Counted from the stretch's first letter, positions 40,881-49,540 are shown. The stretch: DNA of 64,000 bases from Thermomonospora echinospora (GCF_900108175.1 NZ_FNVO01000015.1:62001-126000), one strand, 5' to 3'. Notes: generated by a model from the letters alone, not told the origin. Program-made: numbers and translations.

Positions 40881-43577
40881 CTACTGCGCCATGTCGACGA
40901 AGCGGCTGTAGTGCCCCTGGAACGCGACCGTCACCGTGGCCGTGGGCCCGTTACGGTGCTTGGCCACGATCAGGTCCGCCTCCCCCGCCCGCGGCGACTC
41001 CTTCTCGTAGGCGTCCTCACGATGCAACAGGATCACCATGTCCGCGTCTTGCTCGATCGATCCCGACTCGCGCAGGTCGGAGACCATCGGCTTCTTGTCG
41101 GTGCGTTGTTCGGGGCCGCGGTTGAGCTGGGACAGGGCGATCACCGGGACCTGCAGTTCCTTGGCCAGCAGCTTGAGGGAGCGGGAGAACTCCGAGACCT
41201 CGACCTGGCGGCTCTCCACCCGCTTGTTGGACGTCATCAGCTGCAGGTAGTCGATGATGACCAGGCGCAGGTCGTGCTGCTGCTTGAGCCGGCGGCACTT
41301 GGCCCGGATCTCCATCATCGACATGTTCGGCGAGTCGTCGATGAACAGCGGGGCCTCGGCCACCTCGCTCATCCGGCGGGCCAGCCGCGTCCAGTCCTCG
41401 TCCTGCATGGTGCCCGAGCGCATCGCGTGCAGCGCCACCCGCGCCTCGGCCGACAGCAGACGCATGGTGATCTCGTTGCGCCCCATCTCCAGGCTGAAGA
41501 ACGCCGAGGTGAGCCCGTGCTTGATCGAGGCCGCCCGGGCGAAGTCCAGTGCGAGCGTCGAGTTGTGGGTGGGGATGCAGGAACGGCCCGCCAGGTACAT
41601 GTGGTCGGCGTTGTCGACCTGGACGCACCGCACCGGCACGCTGGGGATCGGCCGGACGTCGACGATGTGGCGCACCCACGCCTCGGGGTGGACGGCGCGC
41701 TTCTGCCGGACCGCCTTGCGCGGCAGCCGGAACACCGTGTCGGCCGGCGTGCAGCACACCACGTGGCGAGGTGAGGCGCTGCCGGGCACCGTCTCGGCCG
41801 GTCCGGTCTCCACGGTGGCCTGGTGCCCCAGGCTGATCACAAGATCCCGGACGTCCTCGGCCAGCCGGCGGCTCCGCGTCGTGAACCGGACCCGGCCATC
41901 GTCGGCGCACGTCCCTCCGGCGTCCAGCAGCCCCGCCAGCAGCGCGCGGCGCTGCGACTCCGAGGCACGCAGGTAACGCACGGGGATACGCCCATCACCT
42001 CGCGCACCGTACCCGTCCGCTCCGCCGGCAGGACCACCCTGCCCACAGGCGACACCGCCGGGCTCACCGACGGACGCGTCCCACCCGCCGTCCAAGCCAT
42101 CGGCTCCGGTGGTGAGATCGGGCAGTCCGCGGCGATCAGGTCCCGAACACCGGATCCCGGCGACGTCCTCGGGGTTTTCATCGCCGGAGCCGGTGCTCAC
42201 GCCACGTCCGCCGGCTTCGGAGCCCAGCCGGACGCCCAGCCGGTACGGATCGACGGGAAGCCTGACGTGCGGTAGTTCGAACGGTGCCGCGACCGGCACG
42301 GCGTGGTGGGGCCTGCCGTCGTCGCCGAGGAGCGTCCGGGCGATCTCCTCGGTGGTCCTGACCGACGTCCCGAGGAGGCCGACACTCCCTTCGTCCCACC
42401 GCGCCATCCGGACCGCCGCTGAGCCGCGCGGATCACCGGTGACGGACCGGTGTCCGTCCCGCGGGTGCGGGGCCGGTGGGAGAACGAGGCCGGACCTGCT
42501 GCGGAGAATGCCAGGTCCGGCGGCGCCGGGGAGGAAGCCCGTTCCCGCCGTTTCCGGCATTCGCGTCCGCGACACGGCCGCATGGATACGGGATCCGCGC
42601 CTGTCGTACGCACTGCGGGACGGGTGAGAAATGCTCCCGCCGAAGAGGCTCGCCTTGCCACGGCTCCCGAGCGTCCTCCGCCCCGCCGGGCGGCGTGCCA
42701 CGCTGGTCCGCCACTGGTGTTGGGCGTCGGCGATGATGACCTCGCCGTCGGAGAACTCCACCTCGTAGCAGGGACGATCCGTCATGACCTCGGTCGCGGC
42801 CACGACCCGGGTCGGTTTCCCGTCGGCACCCAGCAGATGATCGCCGACTTTCACTTCCCCCATGGTCGTCCAGCCGTCCGGCGTGGGCAACGGGGTGTCG
42901 ACGTTCAGTGCCTTCCCGATCGCAGGGCGCGCAGCCACGATGATCATCTGGCCTGGGTGCAGCCCGTTGGTGAGGGCGTCCAGGTCGGAGAAACCGGTGG
43001 GGACGCCGGTCATCTGGCCGCCGCGGCTGCCGATGGCCTCGATCTCGTCGAGGGCGCCGGGCATGATCTCGCTGAGCGGCAGATAGTCCTCGCCGGTGCG
43101 CTTTTCGGCGATGGCGAAGACCTCGGCCTGGGCGCGGTCGAGGACCTCGTCGGCGTCGGCGCCGTCGGAGGAGTAGCCGAGCTGGACGATGCGGGTGCCG
43201 ACCTCGACCAGCCGGCGCAGCACCGCCCGCTCCCGGACGATCTTGGCGTAGTAGCCGGCGTTGGCCGCGGTGGGCACGGTGGCCATCAGGGTGTGCAGGT
43301 AGGGCGCGCCGCCGACCCGGTTGATCTCGCCGCGCTTGGTGAGCTCGGCGACGATCGTGACGGCGTCGGCGGGCTCGCCGCGGCCGTACAGGTCCAGGAT
43401 CGTGTCGAACAGGATCTGGTGGGCGGGCCGGTAGAAGTCGGAGGACCGCAGAATCTCGACGACCTCGGCGATCGCGGTGGGGGAGATCAGCATGCCGCCG
43501 ATCACCGACTGCTCGGCGGCCACGTCGTGCGGCGGGGTGCGCTCGAACTCCCGCTCGTGCGACCCGAGATCGGTCAC
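40881..43577 (-). CDS. dnaB: Replicative DNA helicase DnaB with intein
   Basis: 898-aa precursor from GTG 43577, where GGAG lies 8 nt upstream. GTG 43583 and ATG 43610 are alternatives. N-extein has the DnaB N-domain (HDVAAEQSVIGGMLISPTAI) and linker. The Walker A is interrupted: ARPAIGK, intein, STLALDFAR. C-extein carries FFSLEM, VIIDYLQLM (Walker B) and SGSIEQDADMVILLHR. Mature helicase would be 448 aa, normal length. The intein is residues 223-672. Two DnaA boxes lie 140-210 bp upstream of the start. Confidence 0.95.
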   Translation of the reverse strand: MTDLGSHEREFERTPPHDVAAEQSVIGGMLISPTAIAEVVEILRSSDFYRPAHQILFDTILDLYGRGEPADAVTIVAELTKRGEINRVGGAPYLHTLMATVPTAANAGYYAKIVRERAVLRRLVEVGTRIVQLGYSSDGADADEVLDRAQAEVFAIAEKRTGEDYLPLSEIMPGALDEIEAIGSRGGQMTGVPTGFSDLDALTNGLHPGQMIIVAARPAIGKALNVDTPLPTPDGWTTMGEVKVGDHLLGADGKPTRVVAATEVMTDRPCYEVEFSDGEVIIADAQHQWRTSVARRPAGRRTLGSRGKASLFGGSISHPSRSAYDRRGSRIHAAVSRTRMPETAGTGFLPGAAGPGILRSRSGLVLPPAPHPRDGHRSVTGDPRGSAAVRMARWDEGSVGLLGTSVRTTEEIARTLLGDDGRPHHAVPVAAPFELPHVRLPVDPYRLGVRLGSEAGGRGVSTGSGDENPEDVAGIRCSGPDRRGLPDLTTGADGLDGGWDASVGEPGGVACGQGGPAGGADGYGARGDGRIPVRYLRASESQRRALLAGLLDAGGTCADDGRVRFTTRSRRLAEDVRDLVISLGHQATVETGPAETVPGSASPRHVVCCTPADTVFRLPRKAVRQKRAVHPEAWVRHIVDVRPIPSVPVRCVQVDNADHMYLAGRSCIPTHNSTLALDFARAASIKHGLTSAFFSLEMGRNEITMRLLSAEARVALHAMRSGTMQDEDWTRLARRMSEVAEAPLFIDDSPNMSMMEIRAKCRRLKQQHDLRLVIIDYLQLMTSNKRVESRQVEVSEFSRSLKLLAKELQVPVIALSQLNRGPEQRTDKKPMVSDLRESGSIEQDADMVILLHREDAYEKESPRAGEADLIVAKHRNGPTATVTVAFQGHYSRFVDMAQ
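41562..42911 (-). other. DnaB intein, class-3-like, degenerate homing endonuclease
   Basis: 450 residues inserted after Lys of the P-loop. First residue is Ala (ALNVDTPLPTPDGW), not Cys or Ser. The class 3 WCT set is present: Trp in ADAQHQW (block B), Cys in VRCVQVDNADHMYLAG (block F) and Thr in CIPTHN (block G). It ends in Asn with +1 Ser. In the middle, LAGLLDAGG and LGVRLGS correspond to the two LAGLIDADG motifs, but the second lacks the catalytic Asp and the first has Ser for Asp, so endonuclease activity is probably lost. Confidence 0.85.
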
Positions 43578-43954
43578 GCTCACGGCTCCACCCCGTCTCT
43601 TCGCTCCCATGCGAACCGTTCGTCCATCGATGGAGCGGCCGGCACACCCACCCCACTGACACGGGTCTAACCGATGGGTACGACATTCTGCGAGCGCCGC
43701 CCGCAGGACGCAAAAGGATCTGTGGACAACCCTGTGGACGAACTGTGCATACACCGGGGAGACGGTGTGCACGACCTGTGGACAACCCTGGGGACGACGC
43801 CCGTGACCTCCGTCACGCACCCGAGCTGAGCTGGGAGGACGTCATCCACCGGCTGTGCGGGCAAGAAAGTCCGGCCGACCCGGCGCCAGGACGGCAATGT
43901 AAGGCACCAATAAGTATGACGATCATTACGTCACTGGTAGTCTCGATCTTCGTC
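43578..43954. other. Divergent dnaB/MATE intergenic region
   Basis: 377 bp holding the dnaB promoter, DnaA boxes (43721-43785) and the MATE promoter (-10 TAGTCT at 43938-43943, TATGAC at 43915-43920). No gene. Confidence 0.5.
43721..43785. promoter_or_regulatory. DnaA box cluster upstream of dnaB
   Basis: TGTGGACAA at 43721-43729 and again at 43777-43785, both exact inverse matches to the actinobacterial DnaA box TTGTCCACA, plus TGTGGACGA (one mismatch) at 43733-43741. All have the same orientation. Confidence 0.6.
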
Positions 43955-45316
43955 ATGCCCGGTCCACCCTCCCGTCGCACGCGGTTCCCCCTCCGCCGTC
44001 CCCGTCTCCGCCATCCCCACGACCGCGAGATCCTGCGGCTGGCCGTCCCCGCGTTCGGCGCGCTGGTGGCCGAGCCGCTGTTCCTGCTGGCCGACAGCGC
44101 GGTCGTCGGGCGGCTGGGCACGGCGCAGCTCGGCGGGCTCGGCGTCGCCGGGCAGGCCCTGGCCACGCTGGTGTACGTCTTCGTGTTCCTGGCCTACGGC
44201 ACGACCGCCGCCGTGGCCCGGCAGATCGGCGCGGGCGACCCGCGGGCGGCGATCCGGCAGGGGATCGACGGCATGTGGCTGGCGCTGGTGCTCGGTGTGG
44301 CGGTCATCGCCCTGGGCTGGCCGCTGGTCCCCTGGATCGTCGAGGCGTTCGGCGCCAACCCCGCGGTCGCCCCGTACGCCGAGACCTACTTGCGGATCAG
44401 CCTGTTCGGCATCCCCGGCATGCTGGTGATCCTGGCCGGTACGGGGGTGCTGCGCGGCCTGCAGGACGCCAGGACGCCGCTGTGGGTCTCGGTCGGGTCG
44501 TTCGGCCTCAACCTGGTCCTCAACGTGCTGTTCGTGCTCGTTCTGGAGTGGGGGATCGCGGGCTCGGCCTGGGGGACCGTGATCGCGCAGACCGGCGGCG
44601 CGGCCGTGTACGTGGCCGCGGTGCTGCGCGGCGCCCGGCGGCACGGCGCCGCGGTACGGCCGTCGGGCGCGGGGCTGCGGGCCTCGGTCAGGTCCGGCGC
44701 GCACCTGCTGGTCCGGACGCTGGCGCTGCGTCTGGTGCTGATCGTCGGCACGGCGGTCGCCGCACGGATGGGCACCGACGAGACCGCCGCCTATCCGGTG
44801 AGCTTCCAGGTGTGGACACTGCTGGCGTTCGCGCACGACGCCATCGCCATCGCCGGGCAGTCGATCACCGGCCGGTACCTGGGGGCCGGGGACGTGCCGG
44901 GGGCGCGGGCCGCCACCAGGCGCATGGTCGAGTGGGGCGTGGTCGGCGGGGTGGTCTTCGCGGTGGCGGTGCTGGCGGTACGGCCGTGGCTGCCGGCGCT
45001 GTTCACCTCCGACCAGGGGGTGCGCGCGCTGCTGCTGACGGCGCTGGTGTTCGTCGCCGCGCTGCAGCCCGTCGCCGGAGTGGTCTTCGTGCTGGACGGG
45101 GTGCTGATCGGCGCCGGCGACATGCGGTACCTGGCCGTCGCCACGGCCATCGCGACGGCGGTGTTCCTGCCCGCCGCGCTGCTGGTGTACTGGCTGGGTG
45201 CGGGGCTGGCGGGGCTGTGGGCGGCGATCGGGCTGTGGATGGCCACCCGGCTGGTCACGCTCGGCCTGCGGGCCCGTGGCGACGCCTGGCTGGTGACAGG
45301 CGCGGTACGAAGCTGA
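43955..45316 (+). CDS. MATE-family efflux transporter (DinF type)
   Basis: 453 aa from ATG 43955, with -10 TAGTCT 11 nt upstream. Open frame extends to 43745 but upstream part is promoter DNA. Twelve helices in two MATE halves: ILRLAVPAFGALVAEPLFLL, ADSAVVGRLGTAQLGGLGVA, then the second half beginning LLVRTLALRLVLIVGTAVAA. Family members export cationic drugs, DNA-damaging agents or metabolites using Na+ or H+. Divergent from dnaB. A SOS-box mini-gene follows downstream. Confidence 0.9.
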   Translation: MPGPPSRRTRFPLRRPRLRHPHDREILRLAVPAFGALVAEPLFLLADSAVVGRLGTAQLGGLGVAGQALATLVYVFVFLAYGTTAAVARQIGAGDPRAAIRQGIDGMWLALVLGVAVIALGWPLVPWIVEAFGANPAVAPYAETYLRISLFGIPGMLVILAGTGVLRGLQDARTPLWVSVGSFGLNLVLNVLFVLVLEWGIAGSAWGTVIAQTGGAAVYVAAVLRGARRHGAAVRPSGAGLRASVRSGAHLLVRTLALRLVLIVGTAVAARMGTDETAAYPVSFQVWTLLAFAHDAIAIAGQSITGRYLGAGDVPGARAATRRMVEWGVVGGVVFAVAVLAVRPWLPALFTSDQGVRALLLTALVFVAALQPVAGVVFVLDGVLIGAGDMRYLAVATAIATAVFLPAALLVYWLGAGLAGLWAAIGLWMATRLVTLGLRARGDAWLVTGAVRS

Positions 45317-45376
45317 AGTCTTGTGACTGGTGGGACGCGTTTTCGAAAGTGTGCTCGAAGGCTCCGCCCGTTCCGC

Positions 45377-45398
45377 TAGGCTTCGAACATGTGTTCAA
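45377..45398 (+). promoter_or_regulatory. -10 box with overlapping LexA/SOS box
   Basis: TAGGCT (45377-45382) followed by TCGAACATGTGTTCAA (45383-45398). The latter matches the actinobacterial SOS consensus CGAACnnnnGTTCG at all but the final G. The box covers the start codon (45389), as expected for a repressed leaderless gene. Confidence 0.6.
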
Positions 45399-45577
45399 AC
45401 AAGGGGGAACGGCTGGCCCGGCTGGCCCAGGCGATCGACGACCTGGCGGCCGAGGGGCTGGTCGGCCTGCCGCCCGAGACCCTGGTCGAACGGGTGGCCG
45501 GGATCTGGTCGCTGGTGGAGGGGATCGACCCCGAGATCGCCCGCCGCCGTACCCGCTACACCAGGCCCGAGTGCTGA
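45389..45577 (+). CDS. Small helical protein under SOS-like control
   Basis: 62 aa: MCSNKGERLARLAQAIDDLA, AEGLVGLPPETLVERVAGIW and SLVEGIDPEIARRRTRYTR. Helical and charged, resembling the N-terminal helices of DUF222/HNH endonuclease proteins (LAAxDLxxLPxxxLxxRV) but without the nuclease part. The SOS box lies on the start codon. Function unknown. A second short gene with similar upstream sites is at 49295-49480. Confidence 0.6.
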   Translation: MCSNKGERLARLAQAIDDLAAEGLVGLPPETLVERVAGIWSLVEGIDPEIARRRTRYTRPEC

Positions 45578-45590
45578 CGATGCACCGCCG

Positions 45591-45854
45591 TCAGTGGGGG
45601 ACGTCCTCCTCGATGGTGACACCGCCCTGGAGCAACAGCACCAGCAGCAGGAAGAGTCCCAGGTAACCGAGGACGAGCCCCCCGACGGCGGTCCAGCGCC
45701 CGCGCTGGTCCCGACTCCCGATCCGGCGCAGCGCGAGATGCCCCAGCAGGACGGCCAGCACGCTGCCCAGCCCGAACACCCAGACGATCCCGCAGATCAG
45801 TGCGACGATTCCCAGGCCGCTGATCGGCCGCTTGCCGGAGTCCGCGCCCGCCAT
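45591..45854 (-). CDS. DUF4190-type small membrane protein
   Basis: 87 aa from ATG 45854, after AAGGGCAGGGC. Two membrane helices: SGLGIVALICGIVWVFGLGS, then LGHLALRRIGSRDQRGRW as the cytoplasmic link and VGGLVLGYLGLFLLLVLLLQ. The order and GHxALxxI are typical of DUF4190. Role unknown. Convergent with the SOS mini-gene. Confidence 0.7.
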   Translation of the reverse strand: MAGADSGKRPISGLGIVALICGIVWVFGLGSVLAVLLGHLALRRIGSRDQRGRWTAVGGLVLGYLGLFLLLVLLLQGGVTIEEDVPH

Positions 45855-45949
45855 GCCCTGCCCTTCGTGTCCCTCAGGGCATGATGGCGTCCGGCTTTCC
45901 CGAAAATCCAGTCCCAAGTCCGGAAATCAGAACCCGCGTCCCGGCCATC

Positions 45950-46300
45950 TATCCGCACCGTCAGTCCGCGCCGGTGGATCAGGAACGCCGCGGAGAACCG
46001 CCCGCGACGCGGAGCCCCGATCCGGAACATCCAGGTCACCCCACCCGGACGCCGCCCGGGATCCGCGCCGTCAGGCCACGCCAACGGATCGGGGACGTCG
46101 CGGAGAGCCGGCCGTGACGCAGAATCCTGATCCGGGACGTGCAGGTGCCGTGCCCGGGCGCCGCCGCCCGCTGTCCGCGCCGTCAGGCCATGCCGTCAGG
46201 CTGCGCCGGCGGATCGGGGACGCCACGGAGAACCGTCCGCGACGCGGAGTCCTGGTTCGGGACGTGCAGGTCGCCGTGGCCGGGCGTCGCCACCCGTTCG
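45950..46300. repeat. About three tandem ~110-bp imperfect repeats spanning the amidase 3' end
   Basis: Units begin near 45953, 46060 and 46170. Each contains CCGCRCCGTCAGKCC, then GGATCRGGRACGYCRCGGAG, CCGYGACGC and GATCCGGGACGTGCAGGT-like segments. The third unit is the coding end of the amidase gene (to 46183), and the other two lie after its stop. Confidence 0.75.
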
Positions 46301-47097
46301 CCCTGGACGCCCAGTCGGCGGGCGACCACCCAGCGGAGCTCCGGCAGCCGTTGGTACAGGACGTCGCCTGGGCATTCGGTGGAGCCGAAGTCGCGATGCC
46401 CCACAATGGCCTGGAACGGATCGAGGTCGTAGGCGTAACAGAGCCACACGCACGTGTCCACCAGCGAGGCCCACAGTTGTACCGGAACCGGGGCGTTGGA
46501 GTAATTGCCCTCGTTCTCGATGCCGATGGTGCTGTCGTTGTAGCCGAGCGTCTGCGCGCCGACGACATGGCGTCCGTTCCTGATGGCCGCCAGGCTGCGG
46601 TTGCGTCCCTCCATCACGTAGCCGCCCCGGCTGATCGTGAGCTGCTCCCCGATGTCGTCCCAGCCCAGTTGCCTCATGTGGAACCGCTGGACGATGCGGG
46701 AGAGCCGGTACGCCTGCGCCTTGGAGTAGTCCTTGGTGTTCGTCGTCGCCGTGTGGTGGACGACGATGTGGTCGGGCGCCCGGTCGAGGACCCGGGCCCG
46801 ATGCCTCGGCGGTTTGGCGCCCCACTGCCTACGGGTGTGCACGCGGGGCATGCCGCGTCCCCCGCCCCCGGCGCCGCGTCCCCCGGCCGTGTCGTCCCGT
46901 CCCGCCGCCCGTGCCTCGTCACCCGTCGGGAACACCGCCATCAGCCCAGCGCCCGCCGTCCCGCCCAGCAGTGCCCGGCGGCTGATCCCGTCGCCCGGGA
47001 GAACGGCCTCCGGCTCCCCGCGGTGCCGATCGGACGGCCACCGCGCCGCCGGCGCTCCCCCGTGATCACCTGATCCGTCCCTCGAACATGCGGTCAC
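46183..47097 (-). CDS. Secreted PGRP-type N-acetylmuramoyl-L-alanine amidase
   Basis: 304 aa. N-terminal Tat-like signal: ISRRALLGGTAGAGLMAV and cleavage after ARAAG. Catalytic domain from ~90: HIVVHHTATTNTKDYSKAQA (first His ligand), WDDIGEQLTISRGGYVMEGR, GIENEGNYS and IVGHRDFGSTECPGDVLYQRL (second His and Cys ligands). Cleaves the amide between muramic acid and L-Ala. The last ~32 residues (HGDLHVPNQDSASRTVLRGV...) lie in a unit that is duplicated downstream, so the C-terminus may have been reshaped by the repeats. Confidence 0.88.
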   Translation of the reverse strand: MTACSRDGSGDHGGAPAARWPSDRHRGEPEAVLPGDGISRRALLGGTAGAGLMAVFPTGDEARAAGRDDTAGGRGAGGGGRGMPRVHTRRQWGAKPPRHRARVLDRAPDHIVVHHTATTNTKDYSKAQAYRLSRIVQRFHMRQLGWDDIGEQLTISRGGYVMEGRNRSLAAIRNGRHVVGAQTLGYNDSTIGIENEGNYSNAPVPVQLWASLVDTCVWLCYAYDLDPFQAIVGHRDFGSTECPGDVLYQRLPELRWVVARRLGVQGERVATPGHGDLHVPNQDSASRTVLRGVPDPPAQPDGMA

Positions 47098-47393
47098 CAG
47101 GCCCCCCTCTCACCGCGACATTCAGCACGGACCGTAGCGACCGCCGAAGGGAGGCCAAAGCGTCTACGCCGCCACTTGGCAGATCAGGACCCAGCTTGCC
47201 GCCGATTTTCAAACCCGGTGCCGACCGCCGGGCAGGGGATGCGGGAACGCGAACGGCCGGGGCTCGTCCAGGGGGTTCCGGGGGGTGTGCGGTTGCACGT
47301 GGCCCGGTGTGCCTGGGGAAGTCCCGGCCGTATGGCGATCTTCGATTGGCGTGCCGTGCGGCTGGATGCCGTACGGCCGAGTTGCGGCGACCC

Positions 47394-47840
47394 TCAGGCC
47401 GCGACCACGTTGACCTCGACCGTGGTGCCGACCTCAGGGTGCAGCCGGACGGCGACCTGGTGGGCGCCGACCGTCTTGATGGGGTTGCGGATCTCGACGC
47501 GTCGCCGGTCGAGGTCCGGACCGCCGGCCTCCTTGACCGCGCCGACGATGTCGGCGGCGGTCACCGAGCCGAACAGCCGGCCGCCGTTGCCGGCGCGGGT
47601 GCGCAGGACCACCTTGAGGGCGCGGAGCCGGTCGGCGACCTCGCGGGCCTGCTCCAGGGTGGCGATCTCCCGGGCCGACCGGGCCTTCTTGATCGAGTCC
47701 ACCTCGCGCTGGCCGCCCCGGGTCCAGCGGATCGCCAGCCCGCGCGGGACCAGGTAGTTGCGGCCGTAGCCGTCCTTGACCTCGACCACGTCGCCGGGCT
47801 CGCCGAGCCCGGTGACCTCCTGGGTGAGAATGAGCTTCAT
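47394..47840 (-). CDS. rplI: 50S ribosomal protein L9
   Basis: 148 aa. [38 protein letters not shown] is the conserved N-terminal globular domain, followed by the long helix and C-terminal domain [20 protein letters not shown]. Binds 23S rRNA at the base of L1. Follows rpsR by 14 nt as the last gene of rpsF-ssb-rpsR-rplI. dnaB, which often follows, is here ~4 kb away and separated by other genes. Confidence 0.97.
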   Translation of the reverse strand: MKLILTQEVTGLGEPGDVVEVKDGYGRNYLVPRGLAIRWTRGGQREVDSIKKARSAREIATLEQAREVADRLRALKVVLRTRAGNGGRLFGSVTAADIVGAVKEAGGPDLDRRRVEIRNPIKTVGAHQVAVRLHPEVGTTVEVNVVAA

Positions 47841-47854
47841 CGGACGTCCTCCCC

Positions 47855-48091
47855 TCAGCGCGCGGTGCTGGTGTAGGGCAGCAGCGCCATCTCGCGGGCG
47901 TTCTTGATCGCGGTGGCGACATCGCGCTGGTGCTGGGTGCAGTTGCCGGTCACCCGGCGAGCACGGATCTTGCCGCGGTCGGAGATGAACTTGCGCAGCA
48001 GACCGGTGTCCTTGTAGTCGACGTAGGAGATCTTCTCCTGGCAGAACACGCAAACCTTCTTCTTGGGCTTGCGCGGCGGTGGCTTGGCCAT
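47855..48091 (-). CDS. rpsR: 30S ribosomal protein S18 (Cys-containing form)
   Basis: 78 aa. [39 protein letters not shown] and [16 protein letters not shown] are the whole family signature. The CVFC pair plus C51 suggest the zinc-binding C+ paralogue type. Actinomycetes commonly hold a second, C- copy elsewhere used during zinc shortage. Confidence 0.97.
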   Translation of the reverse strand: MAKPPPRKPKKKVCVFCQEKISYVDYKDTGLLRKFISDRGKIRARRVTGNCTQHQRDVATAIKNAREMALLPYTSTAR

Positions 48092-48259
48092 CGTGGTGCT
48101 CCTGTTGATGAGAGCCCCGCTGTCGCGGGAATGGTCTTGTCTGTCGAATCGGTGACGCGGCGGCGCGTCCGGGGACGCGCGAGCCGCATCGGTGGTGCAC
48201 GGTCGCCGGCCGGCGCGGACCCGCCGTGGTGACGGACCGACGCCGGACGGCGGGACGGG

Positions 48260-48796
48260 CTAGAACGGCGGGTCGTCGGAGAAGCCTCCGCCGCCGGTGG
48301 CCCAGGGGTCGTTGGCCGGGGCGCCGCCGCCCTGGCCGCCGGAGGGACCACCGGAGGGAGCGCCGCCGAAGCCGCCGCCCCCCTGGTCGAAGCCGCCGCC
48401 CTGGCCGCCGCCGTAACCGCCGCCCTGCCGCTGGGTCTTGTTGACCTTGGCGGTGGCGTTGCGCAGCGACGGGCCGACCTCGTCGACCTCGACCTCGTAG
48501 ACGGTGCGCTTCTCACCCTCGCGGGTCTCGTACGAGCGCTGCTTCAGGCGACCCTGCACGATCACCCGCATGCCGCGCTGCAGGCTCTCGGCCACGTTCT
48601 CGGCCGCCTGCCGCCAGACGTTGCAGGTCAGGAAGAGGGCGTCGCCGTCCTTCCACTCACCGGACTGGCGGTCGTAGAAGCGCGGGGTGGAGGCGATGCG
48701 GAAGGTCGCCACCGCCTGACCGCTGGGGGTGAAGCGCAGGTTCGGGTCCTCGACGAGGTTCCCGACGATCGTTATCTGAGTGTCGCCTGCTGCCAT
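48260..48796 (-). CDS. ssb: Single-stranded DNA-binding protein
   Basis: 178 aa. OB fold ([60 protein letters not shown]), then a Gly-rich tail of ~60 residues ([18 protein letters not shown]) and the acidic tip SDDPPF that recruits partner proteins. Normal length. Coats ssDNA at forks. Second gene of the ribosomal/replication operon. Confidence 0.97.
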   Translation of the reverse strand: MAAGDTQITIVGNLVEDPNLRFTPSGQAVATFRIASTPRFYDRQSGEWKDGDALFLTCNVWRQAAENVAESLQRGMRVIVQGRLKQRSYETREGEKRTVYEVEVDEVGPSLRNATAKVNKTQRQGGGYGGGQGGGFDQGGGGFGGAPSGGPSGGQGGGAPANDPWATGGGGFSDDPPF

Positions 48797-48848
48797 GAGG
48801 CTGGCTCCCTCTGTCGGCTCTGTCGGGGCGGCCCACCGAAGACGGTGG

Positions 48849-49139
48849 TCAGTGGACCTCGGGGCGGATGACCTTCGTGCGCAGCACCGTCTCGCTCAGG
48901 TTGAGCTGCCGGTCGAGCTCCTTGACGATGGCGGGCTCGGCGGTGAGGTCGACGACCGCGTAGACGCCCTCGCCCTTCTTCTGGATCTCGTAGGAAAGGC
49001 GCCGGCGCCCCCAGATGTCGACCTTCTCCACCGAACCGCCGCCGTTCTTGACGACGGTGAGGAACTGGTCGAGCGAGGGGGCGATGGCGCGCTCCTCGAT
49101 CGAGGGGTCGAGGATGACCATGACTTCGTAGCGACGCAT
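48849..49139 (-). CDS. rpsF: 30S ribosomal protein S6
   Basis: 96 aa. [40 protein letters not shown] and [18 protein letters not shown] are invariant S6 segments. First gene of the operon with ssb, rpsR and rplI. S6 and S18 bind together in the 30S platform. Confidence 0.97.
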   Translation of the reverse strand: MRRYEVMVILDPSIEERAIAPSLDQFLTVVKNGGGSVEKVDIWGRRRLSYEIQKKGEGVYAVVDLTAEPAIVKELDRQLNLSETVLRTKVIRPEVH

Positions 49140-49294
49140 GCTGTGTCCCTACCTCCTCTGGACTCAGGCGGTCACGGCGTTTCCGTGACAGGAGGACGCT
49201 GGCGTCCCACCGCGGGCCGCGGTGTCGTCGCGCGGCCTGCGGGAACCGATACAGGCTACCAAGGGCCGGGCTCCCCCGCGGCCAACCGGCGGCT

Positions 49295-49480
49295 TCACCG
49301 CCGCGCGCCGTGCACATGGCCGCCGGGGCGTCCGGCGCCGGCCGCGCGGCGGCGCCGGTCGAGCTCGGCCATGATGTCGGCCATCCGGGCCCGCATCCGG
49401 GCCGTCTGGGTGGTCAGCATCGACAGCTCCTCGACCAGCTCCGCGTCGCCGATGACCCCGAGATCGCTCATGTCCACCAC
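49295..49480 (-). CDS. Small coiled-coil protein with SOS-like promoter
   Basis: 61 aa from GTG 49480, which has GGGAGG with a 6-nt spacer. A TTG frame start at 49516 is less likely. VVDMSDLGVIGDAELVEELS, MLTTQTARMRARMADIMAEL and DRRRRAAGAGRPGGHVHG form a short coiled coil with Arg-rich end. Two LexA-like sites precede it (49509-49534). Resembles N-terminal parts of DUF222-type proteins. Function unknown. Confidence 0.55.
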   Translation of the reverse strand: MVDMSDLGVIGDAELVEELSMLTTQTARMRARMADIMAELDRRRRAAGAGRPGGHVHGARR

Positions 49481-49508
49481 CGGGCACCTCCCGAGTCCGC
49501 TCACGGTT

Positions 49509-49540
49509 CGAAGCAATGTTCGAAGTCGTGTTCGAGACTA
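49509..49540 (-). promoter_or_regulatory. Two overlapping SOS-like boxes and -10 box
   Basis: CGAAGCAATGTTCG (49509-49522) and CGAAGTCGTGTTCG (49521-49534) each match CGAACnnnnGTTCG except one base, and they overlap by two bases. On the minus strand a -10 box TAGTCT occupies 49540-49535 directly beside them. Confidence 0.5.
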
